This document shows, in pieces, positions 19,657 to 27,208 of a DNA stretch of 64,000 nucleotides. The position numbers and the translations under genes were made by a program. The DNA is from Providencia vermicola (GTDB lineage Bacteria; Pseudomonadota; Gammaproteobacteria; Enterobacterales; Enterobacteriaceae): contig NZ_CP048796.1 in the NCBI RefSeq assembly GCF_010748935.1, positions 685,001 to 749,000 on the forward strand. The letters run 5' to 3'. Under the pieces are notes generated by a model. The model searched no databases and was not told the DNA's origin. It saw only the letters and a program-made list of their open reading frames with translations. Positions within the stretch are counted from its first letter, which is position 1. Each line of letters begins with the position of its first letter.

Positions 19657-20643
19657 TCATTTATTTTTTTTATTCTGAATAATCAGTATGTTATTTTTAT
19701 CTTGATAGATAACCTGCACGGGTAAAAGTATAGGCAGAGCTTGGAAAAACTGTTCCGGTTGACGTAGATTGATCCTTCCTGAAATTTTGCTCTGTGCGAG
19801 CGTTGAAGGCGAAAGTTCAACATTCACCGTTGAATAAGCTTTCAGCTCAGTGAGCACGTCAGCTAAGGGTTTATCGGTAAAACTCAGTTCACCGAAGCGC
19901 CATCTTGCAACGTCTAAAGGGGATATTTTCTGGACAGTGATTGTGCTGTTTATCGTTGGACTTATTGCGCTATCTCCCGCAAATAAGTAAGTGGCTTCTT
20001 GGGCTTCTCCTGTTTTCAGACTCACGATGCCTTTACTGACGCTCACGGTGACTTGTTGGTGATGCCTATCCACTTCAAATTCCGTCCCGACGACTCGAAT
20101 GCGCCTTTCATCGGCTAAAATCACAAAAGGGCGATAGGGATTAGATTTAACCTTGAAGTAAGCACGCCCTTTTTCTAAATAAACTTGGCGAATTTCGGTT
20201 TCATAGGCCACACGCACCTGGGTTTGACGGTTTAAAAAGAGTGTTGAGCCGTCTGATAATGTCACTTCTTTTGGCTCATTAGTGGCTGCAAGTGTCATAT
20301 TATTGAGCATCATTGAAGGTAAGTGGCTATAAGGCAAGAATAAAATAGTCACAATAAACAATGCGGCGAGTGTATTGCCCAATGGACGCCAAAGGCGAAA
20401 GAAAGGGCGTTTTTTAGGTGATACCTCCACAGATGCAGGACGAGGCATCGAATCAAACTCTCGCCAAACCTCTGCCATTGCCTCATAGGCTTTTGCATGC
20501 TCAGGGGATGCATTTAACCAAATAGTAAATTGTTTTACCTGCTCGGCACTCATTTGTTGACTATGCTGGCGAGTAAACCACAGTGCTGCTTGCTCATCAA
20601 CAGAATCCAATGCATCCGGTTCGGAGGGGGATGTGTGTGTCAT
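19657..20643 (-). CDS. FecR-family anti-sigma/transmembrane regulator
   Basis: 328 residues. The cytoplasmic N-terminal FecR-type domain (about 10-65; EQAALWFTRQHSQQMSAEQV, FTIWLNASPEHAKAYE) binds the sigma factor. One membrane segment lies at about 88-106 (LGNTLAALFIVTILFLPY). The periplasmic FecR domain is at about 120-215 (VTLSDGSTLFLNRQTQVRV, VYLEKGRAYFKV), and a short C-terminal module (LADVLTELKAYSTVNVEL) touches the receptor STN. In the Fec paradigm such proteins pass the receptor signal to the sigma factor. Start and sigma-gene stop overlap as TAATG, so the two are translationally coupled. Confidence 0.93.
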   Translation of the reverse strand: MTHTSPSEPDALDSVDEQAALWFTRQHSQQMSAEQVKQFTIWLNASPEHAKAYEAMAEVWREFDSMPRPASVEVSPKKRPFFRLWRPLGNTLAALFIVTILFLPYSHLPSMMLNNMTLAATNEPKEVTLSDGSTLFLNRQTQVRVAYETEIRQVYLEKGRAYFKVKSNPYRPFVILADERRIRVVGTEFEVDRHHQQVTVSVSKGIVSLKTGEAQEATYLFAGDSAISPTINSTITVQKISPLDVARWRFGELSFTDKPLADVLTELKAYSTVNVELSPSTLAQSKISGRINLRQPEQFFQALPILLPVQVIYQDKNNILIIQNKKNK

Positions 20644-21179
20644 TAATTATTATTGCTCTGATTATCAAGGTGCTTTTTACAGTGTAGCAAAGCCGCGGCG
20701 ATATGCTTTTCAACCATACTGATGGAGATCTCCATACGCTCAGCTATTTCGCTTTGCGATAAACCATCAAATCGATAAAGCAAAAAGGCTTCACGTCTTC
20801 GCGGAGGAAGCGAGTCGATTGCTTCACTAAGCCGTTGTATACGCTGTTGATGCTCCAATATTTCACTAGGATCATCTTGGGTCGCCTCAAGATTATGCTC
20901 CAGTAAGGCTTCATCGATATCAGTTTCTGATTTTGCTAGCCGTTGATGACGTCGCCAATGATCGATCAACACATGATTGGCGATTTTAAACAAGTAAGCA
21001 CGGCTTTCTTTTATCGGAGATTGCTCTTTTCGATTAAGCCATAGTGTAAACACATCCTGTGATAAATCATCAGCATCATTGCTGTTACCGAGTCGATTGC
21101 GGAAAAAGCGGACAAGCTGGCTATAAGTTGACTGATATGCCCCGCTAATTTTTCGGGCAAGAGATTTATCGATAGTCAT
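20643..21179 (-). CDS. FecI-type ECF RNA polymerase sigma factor
   Basis: 178 residues with region 2 (about 12-80; YSQLVRFFRNRLGNSNDADD, SRAYLFKIANHVLIDHWRRH) and region 4 (about 110-165; LPPRRREAFLLYRFDGLSQS, MSIS-type helix SISMVEKHIAAALLHCKKHL). It belongs to the iron-starvation ECF group with FecI. It is expected to direct transcription of the downstream receptor operon once FecR is triggered by a loaded receptor. It is divergent from the tonB-like gene, with a Fur box in the shared region, so both are likely repressed when iron is plentiful. Confidence 0.94.
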   Translation of the reverse strand: MTIDKSLARKISGAYQSTYSQLVRFFRNRLGNSNDADDLSQDVFTLWLNRKEQSPIKESRAYLFKIANHVLIDHWRRHQRLAKSETDIDEALLEHNLEATQDDPSEILEHQQRIQRLSEAIDSLPPRRREAFLLYRFDGLSQSEIAERMEISISMVEKHIAAALLHCKKHLDNQSNNN

Positions 21180-21292
21180 TTTTCGCTGGTGTCAAAAAGT
21201 TAACATTACGCATTTATACGTAATAAAGGGTTTGCTCAAATTACTTTATTGTATTAATTCAAATAGATATTTTAATTATGAGTTATTATTAA

Positions 21293-21312
21293 TAATAATG
21301 AATATCATTTTT
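21293..21312. promoter_or_regulatory. Fur box in the fecI-tonB divergent region
   Basis: TAATAATGAATATCA (21293-21307) matches the 7-1-7 Fur consensus at 12 of 14 positions; against the classic 19-mer the window 21294-21312 matches 14 of 19. It sits 15 bases before a TATAAT (21327-21332) facing the tonB-like gene, so bound Fur would cover the -35 region. It could also cover the fecI promoter on the other strand. Confidence 0.75.
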
Positions 21313-21361
21313 GTTTGTATTATGCCTATAATCTGCAAAAAATAAAGTCGTGAGGCAGAAT

Positions 21362-22144
21362 ATGAGCAGTATCGCGGGCAATTTAGAGCGCCCGATTTTC
21401 CGTCCACTGGGCGGTTTGTTTTTAAGTCTTTTTTTCCACGGAGCACTTGCAGTGATTTTTATAGGTTGGTTAACGACGACCCTTCCTAAAACGGGGGTGT
21501 TACCACCAGCAATATCATTGCAATTAGGGGTTTATCAGCTTGAGCAGCACTCAGAGCCTGAAGTGAACCATGCACCTAAACAGCAAATGGTGACGCGTGA
21601 GGAAGCTTTACCGGAACTTGTTGAAAAAACGGAAAAACTACCTGAAACCCCTTTAGTCGATAATGGCACCTTGACCAAGGTGAGTGAACAAAAACGCCCA
21701 CCCAAAAAGCAGCAGCCACAAGTTAAAAAAGTGGTTGAAGAAGCACCGTTAAATACTCAAGAATCCGCAGTGACGTCAATGCCCACAGCCGGCAGTGCAT
21801 CCAATAGCCGTGCTAATTTTTCGAGTAATGCTTCTGCCGCGGTGAGTGGACACCAAGGTTGGCACAGTGAAGTCCATCAGCGTTTAGCGAAAGCAAAACG
21901 TTATCCAAGGGCGGCCTTGCGCTTTCGCTCAATGGGGGTGTCTCAGGTTAAAGTGACGGTTGACCGTCAAGGTGAAGTGATTAGTGCCAGCTTGATTAAT
22001 TCATCGGGAACCAAAATTCTCGACAAAGAAGCGTTGGCAACAATTAATCGTGCAGCGCCTTTTCCTGTACCACCAGAAACTTTACTGATTGATGGTAAAG
22101 TTGAATTCATCGCCCCTATCGTATTTGATACTAAATCCATTTAA
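21362..22144 (+). CDS. TonB-family energy transducer dedicated to the adjacent receptor (FusB-like)
   Basis: 260 residues. The start is the ATG at 21362 behind GAGGCAG (a GTG lies 12 bases upstream). One N-terminal membrane anchor at about 16-40 contains S22 and H26, the S-x3-H spacing of the E. coli TonB helix that couples to ExbB-ExbD. A Pro/Lys/Glu-rich periplasmic linker (about 45-165) follows, then a TonB C-terminal domain at about 180-255 (YPRAALRFRSMGVSQVKVTV, LDKEALATINRAAPFPVPP). No exbB/exbD is present, so the chromosomal pair must be used. Divergent from fecI with a shared Fur box. A private TonB matches the FusB component of the ferredoxin-uptake system. Confidence 0.92.
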   Translation: MSSIAGNLERPIFRPLGGLFLSLFFHGALAVIFIGWLTTTLPKTGVLPPAISLQLGVYQLEQHSEPEVNHAPKQQMVTREEALPELVEKTEKLPETPLVDNGTLTKVSEQKRPPKKQQPQVKKVVEEAPLNTQESAVTSMPTAGSASNSRANFSSNASAAVSGHQGWHSEVHQRLAKAKRYPRAALRFRSMGVSQVKVTVDRQGEVISASLINSSGTKILDKEALATINRAAPFPVPPETLLIDGKVEFIAPIVFDTKSI

Positions 22145-22150
22145 TCATTT

Positions 22151-22173
22151 CGCTGAGGAAAACGCCCTCAGCG
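22151..22173. terminator. Convergent hairpin between tonB-like gene and ytjB
   Basis: CGCTGAGG and CCTCAGCG form a perfect 8-bp stem between the two convergent stops, followed by ATTTGT on the plus strand. Confidence 0.6.
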
Positions 22174-22188
22174 ATTTGTATGATCGAA

Positions 22189-22941
22189 TTAATGTTCGGG
22201 GGGTTTAGGTTTATTGGGTTTGCTTTTAGCCCGTCGCTTCTTAGGTCGATAAGGCCTATGTTCAGGTTTCTTTTTCTCTGAGTGAGCTCTTTTCGATGCA
22301 GTTGGCTGCATGTTATCGTCCTCTTCAGTACCACTGTCTTCATCAACCACTAACTGTGGTGGGGTATTCTTTCCTTTCTTTTTCTTGGAACGGAAGAGTG
22401 TGTTGGCGAGCACAAACCCAATGCATAGCGCGAATAAAATGAAAAAACGTAACACGTTAGTGCTGTTATCTGCCTGCTGGATTTCTGTGGTTAAAAGTTC
22501 TGTATCGATAGTAAGACGTAGGTAGCCTTTCGGTTCTTCTTGACCAAGAATAGGTACCACTAATTGATATTGAAAAGGTTGAGTAGATTGAGCGCTATCG
22601 ATAGCGAGGCGTTCTCGTACAGAAACGGATTCTCCTGCACTGGCGATTAATGTGCCTCCAGCCGAATAAATACTGGCATCCAAAATATATTTGTCTTTCG
22701 TCACATTCTTTAAATTGGCGATAATTCGTTCTCGATTAAAATCTTTGCTGCCGGAAACGATATAATCGGATAAGCTGAATGCCACTTGTTCAGCCAAAAC
22801 ACGCGTTAATTGTTTAAACTGTTCAACTCTGCTTTGATTTTGGCTAGTACCTAAATAGGATATGCCTTGCATTAATAGGGCTATTAATGCCACGCAGATA
22901 ACGATGATCACTGTTTTGTGAAGCTTAAATGTTAGTTTCAT
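22189..22941 (-). CDS. ytjB: Membrane protein YtjB (Smp) with a long basic tail
   Basis: About 250 residues. ATG at 22941 is chosen because MKLTFKLHKTVI aligns with the start of E. coli Smp; a GTG lies 9 bases upstream. Two membrane segments (about 10-28 and 165-185) flank a periplasmic domain (LADYIVSGS-type region, YSAGGTLIASAGESVSVRERL, YLRLTIDTELL), the SMP_2 fold. The C-terminal cytoplasmic tail from about 190 is unusually charged: an acidic DEDSGTEEDD stretch, then a Lys/Arg/Pro-rich end (KKPEHRPYRPKKRRAKSKP). It is longer than in E. coli (214 residues). Function is unknown. It is divergent from serB as in E. coli. Confidence 0.9.
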   Translation of the reverse strand: MKLTFKLHKTVIIVICVALIALLMQGISYLGTSQNQSRVEQFKQLTRVLAEQVAFSLSDYIVSGSKDFNRERIIANLKNVTKDKYILDASIYSAGGTLIASAGESVSVRERLAIDSAQSTQPFQYQLVVPILGQEEPKGYLRLTIDTELLTTEIQQADNSTNVLRFFILFALCIGFVLANTLFRSKKKKGKNTPPQLVVDEDSGTEEDDNMQPTASKRAHSEKKKPEHRPYRPKKRRAKSKPNKPKPPEH

Positions 22942-23064
22942 AGAAATCACTAAGGGCTCTTTATCTATTCTCTGGCATCATGTTGCCAGAGCTTACACAG
23001 ATAGGGTAGTTTTGGAACGTATTTTTATTATAAAAAGTTGAGTCGATTACAGGAGCTAATTTTC

Positions 23065-24042
23065 ATGTCAACGAGTTTGACCTATTGCTATTTACCCGAT
23101 GAAATTCAGAAGTGGCCTGGATTGCCACTGTCGCTGAGCGGGGAGGAAGTGATGCCTTTAGATTACCGTGCAGGCGATAGTGGTTGGTTATTGTATGGGC
23201 GTGGCTTGGATAAAGCGCGGATCAGTGATTTTCAACAGCGCTTAGGAATAGCAATTGTCATTGTTTCATCATGGCGAATTGATGACTATCAAGTCGTCAG
23301 AATTGCAGGAAGCATCACTCCTCGTATCAAAAAATTAGCCGATGAAAGCTTATTGGATGTCGTGCCTCTTGGACAAATTCCACGTTTACGTTCACCGGGG
23401 TTGTTATTGATGGATATGGATTCCACCGCAATCCAAATCGAGTGTATTGATGAAATTGCTCGTTTATATGGTGTCGGTGATCAAGTTTCTGAGGTCACTG
23501 AACGTGCAATGCAAGGCGAACTCGATTTCACTGAAAGTTTAAGGGCGCGGGTTGCGTTACTTAAAGGGGCTGACGTGATGATTTTGCAACAAGTCATGGA
23601 CTCCCTGCCATTAATGCCCGGCCTAACAAGCCTTGTGCGTAAATTACAGGCAATGGATTGGCATGTTGCAATTGCATCCGGAGGGTTTACTTTCTTTGCG
23701 GATAACCTACGCCAGCAACTCAAACTGGTCGCTGCCGTGGCTAACCAACTGGAAATTAAAGATGGTAAGTTAACCGGTAAAGTGAAAGGGCCTATTGTTG
23801 ATGCGAAATTTAAGGCTCAAACATTAGTTAAATTGGCTGAGCGCTTAGACATTCCGATAGAACAAACTGTGGCTATCGGTGATGGTGCGAATGACCTAAA
23901 AATGTTACGTAAAGCAGGTCTGGGGATTGCTTATCATGCAAAACCTAAAGTCTATGCGCGTGCCAAAGTGGCTATCCGTCACGCCGATTTGATGGGGGTG
24001 ATGTGTGTGTTAAGTGGTGGGCTGAAGCATGAGGAACGCTAA
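23065..24042 (+). CDS. serB: Phosphoserine phosphatase
   Basis: Last step of serine synthesis: phosphoserine to serine plus phosphate. 325 residues. The start is the ATG at 23065 behind AGGAGC; the frame is open 27 bases upstream without a site. An N-terminal regulatory part (about 1-105) is followed by the HAD domain: motif I MDMDSTAIQ at about 114, motif II IASGGFT at about 212, and motifs III/IV in KAQTLVKLAERL and AIGDGANDLKML at about 280. E. coli has serB-radA-nadR in the same order; here a 354-base gap precedes radA. Confidence 0.98.
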   Translation: MSTSLTYCYLPDEIQKWPGLPLSLSGEEVMPLDYRAGDSGWLLYGRGLDKARISDFQQRLGIAIVIVSSWRIDDYQVVRIAGSITPRIKKLADESLLDVVPLGQIPRLRSPGLLLMDMDSTAIQIECIDEIARLYGVGDQVSEVTERAMQGELDFTESLRARVALLKGADVMILQQVMDSLPLMPGLTSLVRKLQAMDWHVAIASGGFTFFADNLRQQLKLVAAVANQLEIKDGKLTGKVKGPIVDAKFKAQTLVKLAERLDIPIEQTVAIGDGANDLKMLRKAGLGIAYHAKPKVYARAKVAIRHADLMGVMCVLSGGLKHEER

Positions 24043-24396
24043 TATTCGCCCTATTTAGCGTCGTGGTACGGTTATCCACACCCGCCTAGTCGCATACTTA
24101 AATAGGTGGCTAGGGGGGAAGAACGTTTGATACCTATCCACAACATACACTATTTAGAAAAGATGAGTTGTGGGGGAACACATACTGATAACTTAAAATG
24201 CAATGTGTGATGGCGGTATAGCATCGACGATTAAGACGGTTATCTGTGAAGGTAAAAATAAGTTGATGATTTAGCGTACTATCGGCTTAAAAGGACACGT
24301 TTTTAGGTTGTTATAAGTCGTAAACAGGCTAAATATGTAGGGTACAGACTTTTGAATTAAAAGCAGTTGGTTAAAAGGGATAATAGGAGCAATATT
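24043..24396. other. Noncoding serB-radA gap with DnaA-box-like sequences
   Basis: 354 bases without a gene. TTATCCACA at 24072-24080 is a perfect DnaA box and CTATCCACA at 24134-24142 differs at one base; both face the same way, 62 bases apart. CCACAAC (24138-24144) and GTTGTGG (24167-24173) are inverted repeats. A CCTAG/CTAGG pair at 24086-24114 could end the serB transcript. No promoter stands out apart from GATAAT about 18 bases before radA. Confidence 0.45.
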
Positions 24397-25785
24397 GTGG
24401 CAAAAGGTGCAAAAAGGGCGTTTGTCTGTAATGAATGTGGTGCGGATTATCCACGCTGGCAAGGGCAATGCAGTGCTTGCCACGCATGGAATACCATCAC
24501 AGAAGTGCGCCTCGCCTCAAGTCATTCATCTCCACGTAATGACCGCTTAACAGGGTACGCTGGCAATGCCGCGGGTGTCAGCCGCGTGCAAAAGCTATCC
24601 GAAATTAGCCTTGAAGAGTTACCTCGTTTTACCACGGGTTTTAAAGAGTTTGACCGTGTGCTTGGTGGTGGTGTTGTGCCTGGTAGCGCGATTTTAATTG
24701 GCGGAAACCCAGGGGCTGGTAAAAGTACCTTGTTGCTACAGACAATGTGCTTACTATCACGAGAGATGAAAACGCTTTATGTGACGGGAGAAGAGTCTCT
24801 GCAACAGGTTGCCATGCGTGCCCACCGTCTAGGGCTACCCACTGACTCCCTGAACATGCTGTCTGAAACCAGTATCGAACAAATCTGTTTAACTGCCGAA
24901 CAAGAACAACCCAAATTGATGGTGATTGACTCAATTCAAGTGATGCATATGGCAGATATCCAATCTTCTCCGGGCAGTGTTGCACAGGTTCGAGAAACCG
25001 CAGCTTACCTTACCCGTTTTGCCAAAACCCGAGGTGTCGCTATTATTATGGTAGGCCATGTGACAAAAGATGGCTCTTTAGCGGGACCGAAAGTGTTAGA
25101 ACACTGTATCGACTGTTCGATTATGCTGGATGGTGATGCCGATAATCGTTTCCGTACCTTACGTAGCCATAAAAACCGGTTTGGTGCGGTGAATGAACTC
25201 GGTGTGTTTGCCATGACGGAACAAGGCTTAAAAGAAGTGAATAACCCTTCTGCCATTTTCTTGAGTCGTGGTGATGAAATTACATCGGGTAGTTCAGTTA
25301 TGGTTGTGTGGGAAGGCACTCGCCCATTGCTGGTGGAAATTCAGGCGTTGGTTGATCACTCTATGATGTCAAACCCTCGTCGAGTGGCGGTTGGGCTTGA
25401 ACAAAATCGTTTAGCCATTTTATTAGCGGTTCTGCATCGGCATGGTGGTTTACAAATGTCCGATCAAGACGTGTTCGTTAATGTGGTTGGTGGCGTTAAG
25501 GTGACAGAAACCAGTGCAGACTTGGCATTACTCCTTTCTTTAGTCTCCAGTTTTCGTGACCGGCCTTTACCAAGAGATTTGGTGGTATTTGGTGAGGTTG
25601 GGCTTGCTGGTGAGATCCGTCCAGTACCCAGTGGGCAGGAGCGAATTTCTGAGGCGGCAAAACACGGTTTTAAACGCGCGATTGTGCCTCATGCCAATAT
25701 GCCTAAAAAGCTACCTCCAGATATGAAAGTGTATGGTGTGAAAAAGTTATCCGACGCTTTAAGCGTGATGGATGAATTTGAATAA
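24397..25785 (+). CDS. radA: DNA repair protein RadA (Sms)
   Basis: A RecA-like branch-migration helicase in recombinational repair, 462 residues. The GTG at 24397 behind AGGAG gives M-AKGAKRAFVCNECG, aligning with the E. coli start; the longer frame from 24367 adds 10 unrelated residues. A C4 zinc finger (CNECG...CSAC) lies at about 11-30, Walker A GGNPGAGKST at about 95-104, and the RadA-specific KNRFG motif at about 258. The C terminus is a Lon-protease-like domain without protease residues (VGGVKVTETSADLALLLSLV, GEVGLAGEIRPV). nadR follows after 113 bases. Confidence 0.98.
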   Translation: MAKGAKRAFVCNECGADYPRWQGQCSACHAWNTITEVRLASSHSSPRNDRLTGYAGNAAGVSRVQKLSEISLEELPRFTTGFKEFDRVLGGGVVPGSAILIGGNPGAGKSTLLLQTMCLLSREMKTLYVTGEESLQQVAMRAHRLGLPTDSLNMLSETSIEQICLTAEQEQPKLMVIDSIQVMHMADIQSSPGSVAQVRETAAYLTRFAKTRGVAIIMVGHVTKDGSLAGPKVLEHCIDCSIMLDGDADNRFRTLRSHKNRFGAVNELGVFAMTEQGLKEVNNPSAIFLSRGDEITSGSSVMVVWEGTRPLLVEIQALVDHSMMSNPRRVAVGLEQNRLAILLAVLHRHGGLQMSDQDVFVNVVGGVKVTETSADLALLLSLVSSFRDRPLPRDLVVFGEVGLAGEIRPVPSGQERISEAAKHGFKRAIVPHANMPKKLPPDMKVYGVKKLSDALSVMDEFE

Positions 25786-25898
25786 GAGATTAAGCATCAT
25801 TGACATTTTTACGTTGTTAAATAGAACGTTATCTCGCAGTAATACTGTCGTAATACCTAGTTGTAGGCCGTGTTATTGAAAGCATATAAGGAAATTAA

Positions 25899-27131
25899 AT
25901 GGCTGAATTTGACTATCTTAAGAATGCAATTAAGCAAGCGGGTTATACTCTACAGCAAGTTGCCGATGCCTCTGATATGACCAAAGGTTATCTCAGCCAG
26001 CTTATCAACAATAAAATTAAAAGCCCAAGTGCGCAAAAAATTGCGGCACTCCATCGTTTTCTGGGGTTGGAATATCCCAATAAACAAAAAATCATTGGGG
26101 TCGTCTTTGGTAAGTTTTATCCTTTGCATACAGGTCATATCTACCTGATACAACGTGCGTGCAGTCAAGTCGATGAACTGCATGTTATTCTTTGTCATGA
26201 TGAACCGCGCGATAAAGATTTGTTTGTGAATAGTTCTATGTCACAACAACCTACGGTGAGCGACCGCCTACGTTGGTTATTACAAACATTCAAATACCAA
26301 AAAAATATTCATATCCATTCATTTGATGAGCAGGGGATAGAACCTTATCCACATGGTTGGGAAGTGTGGAGTGAGGGCATGCTCGGGTTTTTGAAAAAAC
26401 AGAATATCCACCCAAGTTTTATCTACTCAGGTGAAAAAAATGATGCGCCAAGGTACAAAAAATATTTAGGCATAGAAACGATTTTAATCGACCCTGAGCG
26501 TACCTTTATGAATATTAGTGGTAATCAGATCCGTCAGGCACCTTTTCGCTACTGGGATTATATTCCAACAGAAGTCAAACCCTTCTTTGTGCGTAAAGTT
26601 GCCATACTCGGTGGAGAATCGAGCGGCAAGTCCACATTAGTGAATAAATTGGCTAATATTTTTAATACGACTAGCGCATGGGAATTTGGACGAGACTATG
26701 TTTTTTCCCACCTCGGTGGTGATGAGATGGCATTGCAATATTCTGACTATGACAAAATTGCGTTAGGTCATGCTCAATATATTGATTTTGCTGTTAAATA
26801 TGCCAATAAGGTCGCATTTATCGATACCGATTTTATTACGACACAGGCTTTTTGTAAGCGCTACGAAGGAAAAGAACATCCTTTTGTTCAGGCTCTAATT
26901 GATGAATACCGTTTTGATTTAGTCATCTTATTGGAAAACAACACTCCATGGGTGGCCGATGGGTTACGTAGCTTAGGCAGTGAAAAAGATCGGCAAGAAT
27001 TCCAAGCATTGCTGATTGAAATGCTAAAGAAAAATCATGTTGAGTTTGTTCGAGTTGAATCACCCGACTACGACAGCCGTTTTCTAACCTGTATCTCGTT
27101 AGTTCAGCAATTATTGATGTTAGATGAGTGA
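25899..27131 (+). CDS. nadR: NadR: NAD regulon repressor / NMN adenylyltransferase / ribosylnicotinamide kinase
   Basis: 410 residues, the E. coli length, with all three modules. The N-terminal helix-turn-helix is at about 18-58 (YTLQQVADASDMTKGYLSQL). The NMN adenylyltransferase domain is at about 65-225, with the nucleotidyltransferase signature GKFYPLHTGH at about 71 and ISGNQIRQAP at about 205. The ribosylnicotinamide kinase has P-loop GGESSGKST at about 239. It senses NAD and controls its salvage and synthesis. Full length and intact motifs argue for all activities, unlike lineages that have lost the HTH. Confidence 0.97.
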   Translation: MAEFDYLKNAIKQAGYTLQQVADASDMTKGYLSQLINNKIKSPSAQKIAALHRFLGLEYPNKQKIIGVVFGKFYPLHTGHIYLIQRACSQVDELHVILCHDEPRDKDLFVNSSMSQQPTVSDRLRWLLQTFKYQKNIHIHSFDEQGIEPYPHGWEVWSEGMLGFLKKQNIHPSFIYSGEKNDAPRYKKYLGIETILIDPERTFMNISGNQIRQAPFRYWDYIPTEVKPFFVRKVAILGGESSGKSTLVNKLANIFNTTSAWEFGRDYVFSHLGGDEMALQYSDYDKIALGHAQYIDFAVKYANKVAFIDTDFITTQAFCKRYEGKEHPFVQALIDEYRFDLVILLENNTPWVADGLRSLGSEKDRQEFQALLIEMLKKNHVEFVRVESPDYDSRFLTCISLVQQLLMLDE

Positions 27132-27159
27132 GCCTATTCATCGTTAAGTTAGAGTAATG

Positions 27160-27191
27160 ACACAAATACCCCATTATTGAGGTATTTGTGT
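27160..27191. terminator. nadR-ettA convergent hairpin
   Basis: ACACAAATACC and GGTATTTGTGT form a perfect 11-bp stem between convergent genes. No clear T-tract follows on either strand. Confidence 0.5.
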
Positions 27192-27208
27192 TGGTCAATC
27201 ATGCGTGA

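Noticed and set aside
24072-24142. A replication origin from the DnaA boxes
   Set aside because: Only two boxes, no AT-rich unwinding region with repeats, and the usual origin neighbours (mnmG, mioC) are absent.
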